A stretch of DNA of 6,056 nt. It comes from Sulfidibacterium sp036244975 (GTDB lineage: Bacteria > Bacteroidota > Bacteroidia > Bacteroidales > F082). The stretch is from the NCBI GenBank assembly GCA_036244975.1, contig BTTE01000090.1:1-6056 (forward strand), read 5' to 3'. Positions within the stretch are counted from its first letter, which is position 1. Every line of letters starts with the position of its first letter. Below are positions 1 to 6,056 of the stretch, piece after piece. The notes under the pieces are model-generated. The model was given only the letters and a program-made list of their open reading frames with translations. It did no database searches and was not told the origin of the DNA. Made by a program: the position numbers and the translations under genes.

Positions 1-149
1 AAAAACCGGTGACTGCTGTCCACTCTTTTGGTTAACCACTGGAAAAGTTGTCCGGCTGCACGTTCCATAAGCTCAATATCGGCAATGGGTTTGTTGGCGA
101 TGGTGTAAGCATCGGCTTCACGAATTTTTTCAACAGGTAATATTTTCAT
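1..149 (-). CDS. nnr: Bifunctional NAD(P)H-hydrate repair enzyme (YjeF-type epimerase domain), N-terminal fragment
   Basis: Reading the minus strand from the ATG at 149-147 gives 49 residues, open to the left edge, beginning MKILPVEKIREADAYTIANK and continuing with IADIELMERAA. The opening pattern (target-residue helix, READAYTI, then ELMERAAG) is the typical start of the YjeF N-terminal domain, which epimerises the R form of hydrated NAD(P)H to the S form. In most bacteria this domain is fused to an ADP- or ATP-dependent dehydratase that restores NAD(P)H; that second domain would lie outside the window, so the bifunctional call is inferred from the family. The enzyme is cytoplasmic and repairs a damaged cofactor. 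The gene is transcribed divergently from the ABC-F gene, with a 144-base spacer. The start is supported by the family motif beginning within a few residues of this methionine; no clear Shine-Dalgarno sequence precedes it, as is usual in Bacteroidota. Confidence 0.85.
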   Translation of the reverse strand, partial: MKILPVEKIREADAYTIANKPIADIELMERAAGQLFQWLTKRVDSSHRF

Positions 150-196
150 GGTTCATTATTTTTTATCAAATCTTAATTTACCCCTCTTCTTTGCAC

Positions 197-204
197 CAAA
201 TTTA
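197..204 (-). promoter_or_regulatory. Candidate Bacteroidota -7 element for the NAD(P)H-hydrate repair gene
   Basis: On the minus strand these bases read TAAATTTG, an exact match to the Bacteroidota sigma-ABfr -7 consensus TAnnTTTG, about 48 bases upstream of the start at 149. No good TTTG -33 element lies at the usual spacing, so the match rests on one short box in AT-rich DNA and could be chance. Confidence 0.35.
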
Positions 205-227
205 ATGATAATTACTCATCAATACGC

Positions 228-235
228 TACCTTTG
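228..235 (+). promoter_or_regulatory. Candidate Bacteroidota -7 element for the ABC-F gene
   Basis: These bases read TACCTTTG, an exact match to the TAnnTTTG -7 consensus, 58 bases before the ATG at 294. A weak -33 candidate (TTTA at 201-204) lies 23 bases upstream, at the long end of the usual spacing, and overlaps the opposing -7 box at 197-204. If used, transcription would begin near 240 and give a leader of about 50 bases. No terminator or riboswitch fold was recognised in the rest of the 150-293 spacer. Confidence 0.4.
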
Positions 236-293
236 CCAAAAAAATTCTGCATACCGATTTGCGAATTTATGCTTACAAAATGATTTACTCCTT

Positions 294-2177
294 ATGAACC
301 TTCTCTCGGTTGACAAACTTTCCAAAACATACGGCGACAAAGTACTCTTCGAAGATATTACCTTTGGACTGCAAAAAGGCGATAAAATGGCGTTGATTGC
401 CAGTAATGGAACGGGAAAGTCCACGCTGTTCAAAATTCTGGCAGGCAAAGATGTAGCCGACAGCGGAAGCTTTACTTTTCGCGAGGGAATTCGTATCGGG
501 TACCTCGAACAGCAACCGGAATTTAAGCAGGGAATTACTGTTGAGCAACTTGTCAAAACTCATAATTCAAATATCCGCAATATTATCCGGGATTATGAGA
601 ATGCAGTGAAATGCCAGGCGGTCAAAGACAATCCCAAAAACAGAATTAATCTGGAGGAGGCCACCAACCTCATGGACAAAACAGAAGCATGGGATTATGA
701 CCGCCGGCTGATGGAAATGCTGAGTCGTTTCGGAATCTCCGACCTTTCACCGAAAACTGAGACCCTTTCCGGAGGACAGAACAAAAGGCTGGCGCTGGCA
801 TTAACACTAATTGACAGGCCAGGGTTACTGTTGCTGGATGAGCCCACCAACCATCTCGACATCGACATGATTGAATGGATGGAGAAATATCTTTCCGCAT
901 CAGAAATTACACTGTTTATGGTTACCCACGACCGATATTTCCTTGACCACATTTGCAACCATATTCTGGAACTTTCGCTTGGCCATATCTTTCTTCATGA
1001 TGGAAATTACAGCTATTTTCTGGAAAAAAGAGCCGCCCGCATCGACGCCGCCAAAGCAGAAATTGACAAGGCCGGCAAACTCATGAAGAAGGAGCTGGAA
1101 TGGATGCGACGCATGCCCAAAGCCCGTACCCACAAATCGAAATCACGTATCGATGCTTTTTACGAAACCAAAGCAAAAGCCGAAAGCGGTATTGTTGAAC
1201 GGGAGCTAAAGCTGGAAACACGCACCTCCCGACTCGGGGGAAAAATAATGGAGCTGAAACATGTGAATAAACGCTACGGTTCCATGAAAATAGTGGATGA
1301 TTTCAGCTATATCTTTAAGAAAGGAGAGCGCATCGGCCTGCTGGGGAAAAACGGCGTGGGAAAATCCACTTTCCTGAACCTTCTTACAGGAGATGTAAAA
1401 CCTGACCGGGGAGAAATTGAACGGGGTGAGACGCTCGTTACAGGCTATTACACACAGGAAGGACTGAAAGTGTCGCCAGGCAAAACGGTACTGGAAGTGG
1501 TAAAAGACATTGCCGAAGTCATCCCGTTAGACAAGGGAAAAAGCCTGACCGCTTCGCAGTTTCTGAATTATTTTTTGTTCCCGCCAAAAATGCAACAGAC
1601 ACTGGTTTCCAAACTCAGCGGAGGCGAGCTGAGGCGTTTGTACCTGCTGACCGTATTGGTAAAAAACCCGAATTTTCTGATTCTGGATGAGCCCACCAAC
1701 GACTTGGACATACTGACACTAAATAAGTTAGAAGATTTTCTTACAAGTTTCAAAGGCTGCCTGATTCTTGTTTCTCACGACCGTTATTTTTTGGATCGGC
1801 TAACCGACCATCTATTTGTTTTTCAGGGAGATGGGAAAATTAAAGATTTCTACGGCGATTATACCGCTTTCAGGCTGGCTAAAGAAAAAGAAGAGAGAGA
1901 ACTCAAACAACTAAAAGTCCGGGAGAAGAAACCGGCAGTCAAAAAAGAAAAACCAGGAAAACAAAAACTCTCCTTCAACGAAAAGCGCGAATATAAGGCA
2001 CTGGAAGAGGAAATCAATAAGCTGGAAAACGAAAAAGCATCTCTGGAAAAGGCCATGAATTCAGGAGAGATGGATTATCAGGAGCTGGAAAAGGCAGCTT
2101 CCCGCATTTCAGAACTTCTGACACTTATCGATGAGAAGACCCTTCGCTGGATGGAATTGGAGGAAAAGAAAGGATGA
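294..2177 (+). CDS. uup: ABC-F family ATPase, Uup-like (ribosome-associated, no membrane domain)
   Basis: The 627-residue protein has two ABC ATPase domains in tandem and no membrane segments, which defines the ABC-F family. Domain 1 has a Walker A at about 36-44 (ASNGTGKST), a signature LSGGQ at 159-163, Walker B LLLLDEPT at 178-185 and switch histidine 212 in THDRYF. Domain 2 has GKNGVGKST at 351-359, LSGGE at 441-445, LILDEPT at 462-468 and histidine 495 in SHDRYF. Between them (about 240-315) is a charged helical linker containing PKARTHKSKSRI, the place of the P-site tRNA interaction motif. After a lysine-rich stretch (545-558) comes a C-terminal coiled coil (about 560-625), as in Uup. 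Members bind the ribosomal E site and help with stalled or structurally awkward translation; Uup has also been linked to DNA-repair phenotypes. All ATPase motifs are intact, though the first Walker A begins with Ala instead of Gly. An antibiotic-resistance role is not supported: the linker is not extended and there is no recognisable attenuator. The ATG at 294 begins directly before domain 1. Confidence is high for ABC-F, moderate for the Uup subgroup. Confidence 0.93.
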   Translation: MNLLSVDKLSKTYGDKVLFEDITFGLQKGDKMALIASNGTGKSTLFKILAGKDVADSGSFTFREGIRIGYLEQQPEFKQGITVEQLVKTHNSNIRNIIRDYENAVKCQAVKDNPKNRINLEEATNLMDKTEAWDYDRRLMEMLSRFGISDLSPKTETLSGGQNKRLALALTLIDRPGLLLLDEPTNHLDIDMIEWMEKYLSASEITLFMVTHDRYFLDHICNHILELSLGHIFLHDGNYSYFLEKRAARIDAAKAEIDKAGKLMKKELEWMRRMPKARTHKSKSRIDAFYETKAKAESGIVERELKLETRTSRLGGKIMELKHVNKRYGSMKIVDDFSYIFKKGERIGLLGKNGVGKSTFLNLLTGDVKPDRGEIERGETLVTGYYTQEGLKVSPGKTVLEVVKDIAEVIPLDKGKSLTASQFLNYFLFPPKMQQTLVSKLSGGELRRLYLLTVLVKNPNFLILDEPTNDLDILTLNKLEDFLTSFKGCLILVSHDRYFLDRLTDHLFVFQGDGKIKDFYGDYTAFRLAKEKEERELKQLKVREKKPAVKKEKPGKQKLSFNEKREYKALEEEINKLENEKASLEKAMNSGEMDYQELEKAASRISELLTLIDEKTLRWMELEEKKG

Positions 2178-2203
2178 ACCCGGAGTACTCCCCCACTTTA
2201 GGC

Positions 2204-2221
2204 ACTATCTTTTGGGATAGT
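2204..2221. terminator. Small hairpin between convergent genes, weak terminator candidate
   Basis: ACTATC (2204-2209) pairs with GATAGT (2216-2221) around a six-base loop, and the stem can gain one T-G wobble pair. It covers the kinase stop codon (TAG on the minus strand at 2207-2205) and lies 26 bases past the ABC-F stop. On the plus strand it is followed by an AT-rich TTAATAATAT, not a clean T run; on the minus strand no T run follows. It may help end ABC-F transcription, but the stem is short and AT-rich. Confidence 0.25.
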
Positions 2222-3785
2222 TAATAATATCCCGGATATCGTTGTAAAGTGGCTTCAACTTCTTGTACATTTTGCTGTAAACGCGCTTGTAAAGCTGGTC
2301 ATAAATCCGCACATTTTCCGGAATGGGATCGTAGGTTTCCCCAATCCGGCACATTTTTTCGATAGCCAGCTCAAAATCAGGATAAATTTTTAATCCCACG
2401 GCAGCGTTGATGGCAGCACCGAGAGCAGAGGTCTCGAAAGTGTGGGGTTTTTCCACTTTCATGTTAAAAATATCGGCGGTAAGCTGCAGGGCGTTTTTGC
2501 TCTGTGAGCCACCTCCCGAAACCCGTATTTTCTCAATCTTCACACCGGTTTTTTTCTCTGTCCGGATAGCACCATCTTTCAGCGCATAGGCAATACCCTC
2601 AAGGATAGAGCGGTACAGATGCGCCCGTGTGTGAACATCCCCAAAACCGATGACAGCCCCTTTGGCTTCAATACCCGGCAGCTTCACTCCCGGCGACCAG
2701 TAAGGCTGCAACGTTAACCCCATGGATCCCGGCGGAATATCCGTAATCATCTCATCAAACAACACTTCAGGCTCAATATCCAGCTCTTTGGCACGTTCCA
2801 CTTCGCGGTAGCCAAATTCATTTTTAAACCATTTTATCATCCAATAGCCCCGGTAAATCATTACTTCGGTATTGAAATAATGGGGGATGGCGCTGGGATA
2901 AGCCGGAAACATACGCACCACTTCGAGATAGTGGTCGTTCACCGTTTGAATGGTGGCGGTAGTTCCGTAACTCAGGCAGGCTACTTCGGGTGTGATGGCT
3001 CCCGAACCGAGCACTTCACAGGCTTTATCCGAGGCCGCAGCAATAATGAGAAGTCCTGCAGGGATACCGGTTTGAGTAGAAGCTTCCGGGGTCACCTCAC
3101 CGATTTTATCAGAAGGATAAACCAATTTCGCCAGTTTTTCCCTCTCGATGGGAAACATTTTGGAGTTTATCTCACGAAGTTTGGAGTAGCGATGTTTTTT
3201 GTAATCGAAAGGGAGAAAACCGACCATGTTGCCGGTAGATTCTGTATAATTCCCGGACAATCTGGAAGTCAGGAAGCCGGATAACAGCAGAAACTTATCG
3301 GTCTTTTCCCAAATCTCCGGCTGGTTTTGCCGGATCCAGTTGGCTTCGCTTTCTTCAATGGCATAAGCAACCGATTCATAAACTCCCGCCAATTGCAGGG
3401 CGGTTTTAGTGATTCCTTTAGGCCAGTTTCCTACTTTTGCCTTGCGCTGATCGAGCCAGATAATGGCCGGACGCAGCGGCTTACCGTTTTTGTCGATGTT
3501 TACCACCGTACTCCGCTGGGTGGTAACAGCCATTCCTTTGATTTGTTCAACGGGTATCTGGCTGTTTTTAAACAACAAGCGGGTTGTTTTACAAAGTATT
3601 TCCCAGAAATACTCCGGTTCTTGTTCGGTATAGCCGGGCTGCGTGGAATAGTAAGCTTCGATGGGGGTTTTCTCAATCTCACAAATGTTTCCCGCAACAT
3701 CGATGAGTGACGCCCGAATGGATTGTGTTCCCACATCAATCACCAAAATATAAACCTTCGTTGTTTCCGTTTCGTTGTTTGTCAT
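2205..3785 (-). CDS. FGGY-family carbohydrate kinase, substrate unassigned
   Basis: The 526-residue cytoplasmic protein should transfer the gamma phosphate of ATP to a hydroxyl of a sugar or polyol. It has the two actin-like FGGY domains: phosphate-1 loop VIDVGTQSIRASLID (15-29), substrate-side motif WLDQR (110-114), likely catalytic aspartate 253 in AASDKACEVLG, phosphate-2 loop LSYGTTATI (271-279), PYWSPG (361-366), the adenosine-binding stretch RVSGGGSQSKNALQLTADIF (421-440) and a terminal ETSALGAAINAAVG (451-464). Length is normal for the family (about 490-530). The loop DVGTQ resembles xylulokinase-like and uncharacterised FGGY members more than glycerol kinase, which has DQGTT, although PYWSP recalls glycerol kinase. 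It is the last gene of the minus-strand block, 18 bases after the AGPS-like gene, so very likely co-transcribed with it. The ATG at 3785 places the first phosphate loop at residue 17, normal for the family. No strong Shine-Dalgarno is seen. Its context suggests a glycerol-like or ether-linked glycerol substrate, but this is inference. Confidence 0.92.
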   Translation of the reverse strand: MTNNETETTKVYILVIDVGTQSIRASLIDVAGNICEIEKTPIEAYYSTQPGYTEQEPEYFWEILCKTTRLLFKNSQIPVEQIKGMAVTTQRSTVVNIDKNGKPLRPAIIWLDQRKAKVGNWPKGITKTALQLAGVYESVAYAIEESEANWIRQNQPEIWEKTDKFLLLSGFLTSRLSGNYTESTGNMVGFLPFDYKKHRYSKLREINSKMFPIEREKLAKLVYPSDKIGEVTPEASTQTGIPAGLLIIAAASDKACEVLGSGAITPEVACLSYGTTATIQTVNDHYLEVVRMFPAYPSAIPHYFNTEVMIYRGYWMIKWFKNEFGYREVERAKELDIEPEVLFDEMITDIPPGSMGLTLQPYWSPGVKLPGIEAKGAVIGFGDVHTRAHLYRSILEGIAYALKDGAIRTEKKTGVKIEKIRVSGGGSQSKNALQLTADIFNMKVEKPHTFETSALGAAINAAVGLKIYPDFELAIEKMCRIGETYDPIPENVRIYDQLYKRVYSKMYKKLKPLYNDIRDIINYPKR

Positions 3786-3803
3786 ACAAAGTAGTCTTAT
3801 GAT

Positions 3804-5429
3804 TTACTTAAGTCCCAACGTATTGCCAGGATTCATAATACCTTTCGGATCCAGATAATCTTTAACAGCCTGAAGAAGTCCCATAGCTGTTTTTCCCATC
3901 TCCTGCTCCATCCAGGGAGCCAGCGCCCGTCCGATACCGTGATGGTGCGAAAGGGAGCCACCATTATTATGAATGGCGTCAATAAGTCCCCGGTGATATT
4001 GAAGATAATCTGCCATTTCGTCGCCCTGTTTCATGGGGCTCAGAAAAGTAAAATAGAGGTTTGCCCCGTTTTCGTAAACATGCGATATATGTGCCATTAC
4101 ATGCGTTTTTTCTCTGTGCTCAAGATAATTCCTGACATTCGTCCACAAATTTAATAAATTATCCCAGGTTACCGAGGTCTCTACCGTATCGGTCATAATG
4201 CCCACATCCATAAGCGGATCACGTAAATATGCACTTTCGTAACGCTGTTTCAGCCACTCTTTTGTGGGTTTGCTGCCGATATAAAAACTACCGTGTTTCC
4301 GGGCTATCCGTTTTATTTTCTTTTTCAATAATCGAGTATAATCTGTGTCGCCTTCGATGCTGACAAACATCAGACATCTTTCTCCCGAACGATAACCTTT
4401 CAGCTTCAAGAACTTGTCGGAAAGCGAGTCATCAAATCCTTTAATTTTAAAAGCAGTAGCCGTTTCCACAGGGTCTGAAAGCCGGAAAAGATGCGGGAAG
4501 CCAAACCCGGTCTGCATGATTTTGCGCATGCTTTGGGTAGCCGATTCAAAATCCTTAAAGACAAAAGAGGCATAAGCGGTATTTTCAGGTCGGTACTTTC
4601 TTATTTTCAGTGTAACAGAGGTAATAATACCCAGCGTTCCTTCCGAGCCGATAAAAATTTTGTTCAAATCCCAGGCTTCGGCAGTAGCAGGAAAATCTTT
4701 GGTTTCAATAATTCCCGCAGGTGTGATAACCCGCAAAGCCAGCACCATATCCTCAATTTTACCATAACCTGTGGAGGCTTGTCCGGCACCGCGGGCAGCC
4801 ACCCAGCCTCCCACGGTGGAGTACTCAAATGACTGGGGAAAATGCCCGCAGGTGTAACCACGGTCGTTTAAATGCTTTTCCAAAACAGGCCCGTAAACCC
4901 CCGGCTCCATCCTGACTGTGGAATTAACGGTATTTACTTTCAAAATTTTATTCAAATGTTTTGTCAGGTCCAGGCTGATACCGCCGCGGGGCGTTTCCAC
5001 ACCACGTGTTACCGAAGAAAGACCGCCCACGGGTGTTATGGCAATGTTTTCCTGCTGACAGATGGCCAGAATTTGCTCAATTTCCTTTTCCGTGCGGGGC
5101 GAAACGACCAAATCGGGAGGTGTGGCAATTTCACCTTTTCGCAAATACAACAAATCACCGTAAAATTTACCGAAAGCATGCGAAGCACGTGAATAATCAT
5201 CTGACAGAACATTTTCGCTGCCGGCAATCTCAACAAATCTCTGTTGAATATCCGCCGGAATCCTGGACTTTTGATTCAATTTAACTTCCTTATCTCCGGA
5301 CAAATATCTTTTCCCAAAATCATCGTCGGTGTAACCGAACTGCTCTTTCACCAGTGCAATAATTCCTTTCTCAAGCTTTTCTTCGCGTTTGTCTCCCCAT
5401 TTAAAAATGGATCGGTAGGTTGTTTCCAT
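3804..5429 (-). CDS. FAD-binding flavoprotein of the alkyldihydroxyacetonephosphate synthase (AGPS) family
   Basis: The 541-residue protein carries a PCMH-type FAD domain: PDLVVSPRTEKEIEQIL (105-121), the pyrophosphate loop PVGGLSSVTRG (133-143), STVGGWVAARGAGQASTGYG (204-223) followed by IEDMV, and GSEGTLGIIT (261-270). The C-terminal substrate domain has FRLSDP (315-320), VETSVTWD (416-423), YENGANLYF (452-460) and GSLSHHHGIG (491-500). These match motifs I recall from mammalian AGPS (STVGGWV, IRLMD, ETSAPWD, the Tyr of the YxxGA segment, and SLSHHHGVG), including the Arg, Tyr and His-tract residues implicated in catalysis. AGPS swaps the acyl chain of acyl-DHAP for a fatty alcohol, making alkyl-DHAP, the first ether-lipid intermediate. 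Glycolate and D-lactate dehydrogenases share the FAD fold but usually end with a GEHG-type motif. There is no signal peptide or membrane segment, and no peroxisomal-type N-terminal extension. It sits between the GlpD-like gene (39-base gap) and the kinase (18-base gap). From memory, E. coli has a comparable pair, ygcU next to ygcE. Family membership is secure; the reaction is not. Confidence 0.88.
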   Translation of the reverse strand: METTYRSIFKWGDKREEKLEKGIIALVKEQFGYTDDDFGKRYLSGDKEVKLNQKSRIPADIQQRFVEIAGSENVLSDDYSRASHAFGKFYGDLLYLRKGEIATPPDLVVSPRTEKEIEQILAICQQENIAITPVGGLSSVTRGVETPRGGISLDLTKHLNKILKVNTVNSTVRMEPGVYGPVLEKHLNDRGYTCGHFPQSFEYSTVGGWVAARGAGQASTGYGKIEDMVLALRVITPAGIIETKDFPATAEAWDLNKIFIGSEGTLGIITSVTLKIRKYRPENTAYASFVFKDFESATQSMRKIMQTGFGFPHLFRLSDPVETATAFKIKGFDDSLSDKFLKLKGYRSGERCLMFVSIEGDTDYTRLLKKKIKRIARKHGSFYIGSKPTKEWLKQRYESAYLRDPLMDVGIMTDTVETSVTWDNLLNLWTNVRNYLEHREKTHVMAHISHVYENGANLYFTFLSPMKQGDEMADYLQYHRGLIDAIHNNGGSLSHHHGIGRALAPWMEQEMGKTAMGLLQAVKDYLDPKGIMNPGNTLGLK

Positions 5430-5468
5430 GACTGATCTTTTTAAATCTTTCTTGTTTTCCTGTTTTGA

Positions 5469-6056
5469 TTACTCCCGGGGCAGTTGAAACCTTTTTTGCA
5501 CTTTTTGTATTTCGGATTTACGTTTTTTCTCATCCCAGTTTAAATGGTCTGCTGCCAGTGCAGCAACCTTTTCTATAATGGCATCTCCCGGATTTCCCAA
5601 CGTGCCGATGCCGGTTCTTCTGAAGAGAATATCGGAAAGGGACAAAGCTTGTTCTTTTTGCAGTGCATAAGTTACCTCCGCCAATAACTCGCCATCGTCA
5701 TTCAAAACTTCCGCTAATTTACTATTTTTACGTGCCAGTTGGAAAACCGCATAACACTCGGTTCCATAATTTTTGCCGATATAGTCAACGGTAGCTTTGG
5801 AAAAATCGGGATATTCGGTACGGAGTTTACTCAGAAATATTTCCATATTCTTAATATCGCTTCCGTCAAGAGGCCGGTTGTGACTAATTTCTTTCGGAAA
5901 TTTATCATCGAACTTTTTTTGTATTTTTTTCAGCACATCCGCCGCCAGTTGCCGGCTGGTGGTATATTTCCCGCCTTCAACGGTGAACAGGCCATCCAAA
6001 CCCTCATCGGCATTATCAAAAATTTCATATTTCCGGGAAGACTCGTATGAATTTTC
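5469..6056 (-). CDS. glpD: FAD-dependent glycerol-3-phosphate dehydrogenase (GlpD/GlpA type), C-terminal part
   Basis: The last 195 residues of the protein are present; the reading frame is open to the right edge, so the N-terminal FAD-binding Rossmann part lies outside. The fragment starts within the FAD/substrate domain: GLFTVEGGKYTTSRQLAADV (22-41 of the fragment) corresponds to the GGKxTTxR motif of GlpD, whose lysine faces the substrate pocket. It then enters the C-terminal helical domain with LAEVTYALQKEQALSLSDIL (125-144) and RRTGIGTLGNPG (146-157), the family's E-V-x-Y-A and R-R-T region. The family oxidises sn-glycerol 3-phosphate to DHAP and passes electrons to quinone at the inner membrane face. 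The stop is a TAA at 5471-5469, and the AGPS-like gene starts 39 bases further on, so this gene appears to lead or precede the other two in one operon. E. coli GlpD is about 500 residues, so roughly 300 are missing here. The substrate could differ from glycerol 3-phosphate given the unusual partners. Confidence 0.88.
   Translation of the reverse strand, partial: ENSYESSRKYEIFDNADEGLDGLFTVEGGKYTTSRQLAADVLKKIQKKFDDKFPKEISHNRPLDGSDIKNMEIFLSKLRTEYPDFSKATVDYIGKNYGTECYAVFQLARKNSKLAEVLNDDGELLAEVTYALQKEQALSLSDILFRRTGIGTLGNPGDAIIEKVAALAADHLNWDEKKRKSEIQKVQKRFQLPRE

Noticed and set aside
227..556. 109-residue minus-strand open frame across the ABC-F start
   Set aside because: It overlaps the first Walker A region antisense and resembles no family; the ABC-F frame is decisive.
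294..2177. Antibiotic-resistance ABC-F protein (Vga, Lsa or Msr type)
   Set aside because: The inter-domain linker is of ordinary length with the PKARTHKSKSRI motif, and a C-terminal coiled coil is present, which fits housekeeping Uup better.
2182..2191. Perfect 10-base palindrome GGAGTACTCC between the convergent genes
   Set aside because: It has no loop, does not extend beyond 10 bases and has no T run; a palindrome of this size may be chance, so I do not call an operator or terminator.
2880..3284. 134-residue plus-strand open frame opposite the kinase gene
   Set aside because: It lies wholly antisense to a well-supported FGGY kinase and its translation has no recognisable motif, so it is a frame shadow.
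4872..5192. 106-residue plus-strand open frame opposite the AGPS-like gene
   Set aside because: It is antisense to conserved FAD-binding sequence, with no domain and low-quality composition.
3804..5429. Glycolate or D-lactate dehydrogenase (GlcD type)
   Set aside because: The C-terminal SHHHGIG and ETSVTWD motifs are of AGPS type, whereas GlcD-type proteins usually carry GEHG.
5469..5999. A TTG start at 5999 giving a 176-residue protein
   Set aside because: The frame stays open to the right edge, and the residues before it (such as RKYEIFDNADEGL) fit the GlpD family, so the protein starts outside the window.

Overview
The window reads as ordinary chromosomal DNA of a Bacteroidota bacterium, probably of the Bacteroidales/Marinilabiliales kind. 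I infer this from three things. The first 49 residues of the NAD(P)H-hydrate repair enzyme have the look of that phylum. Starts lack clear Shine-Dalgarno sequences and have A-rich leaders. Exact matches to the Bacteroidota -7 promoter element (TAnnTTTG) lie in the one divergent intergenic region. The assignment rests on remembered family patterns, not on a search.

Layout, left to right. Positions 1-149 (minus) hold the start of a YjeF-type NAD(P)H-hydrate epimerase/dehydratase gene that runs off the left edge. A 144-base divergent spacer (150-293) separates it from a complete ABC-F ATPase gene of the Uup type (294-2177, plus). The ABC-F gene converges, with a 27-base gap, on a minus-strand block that fills the rest of the window. 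In transcription order, right to left, the block has three genes. First is the C-terminal part of a GlpD-type FAD-dependent glycerol-3-phosphate dehydrogenase (5469 to the right edge and beyond). Second is a complete FAD-binding protein of the alkyldihydroxyacetonephosphate synthase (AGPS) family (3804-5429). Third is a complete FGGY-family carbohydrate kinase (2205-3785). Gaps of 39 and 18 bases imply one operon.

The left half is housekeeping: metabolite repair and a ribosome-associated ABC-F ATPase. The operon is the interesting part. A kinase, a glycerol-3-phosphate-type dehydrogenase and an AGPS-like flavoprotein all point to a phosphorylated three-carbon or glycerol-derived substrate. 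The kinase lacks the glycerol-kinase form of its first phosphate-binding motif, and the AGPS-like protein keeps the family's active-site motifs. The pathway could be plain glycerol use with an accessory flavoenzyme, ether-lipid (alkylglycerol) synthesis or breakdown, or oxidation of an unidentified polyol. The sequence alone does not decide. No mobile element, CRISPR array, tRNA or rRNA was recognised.
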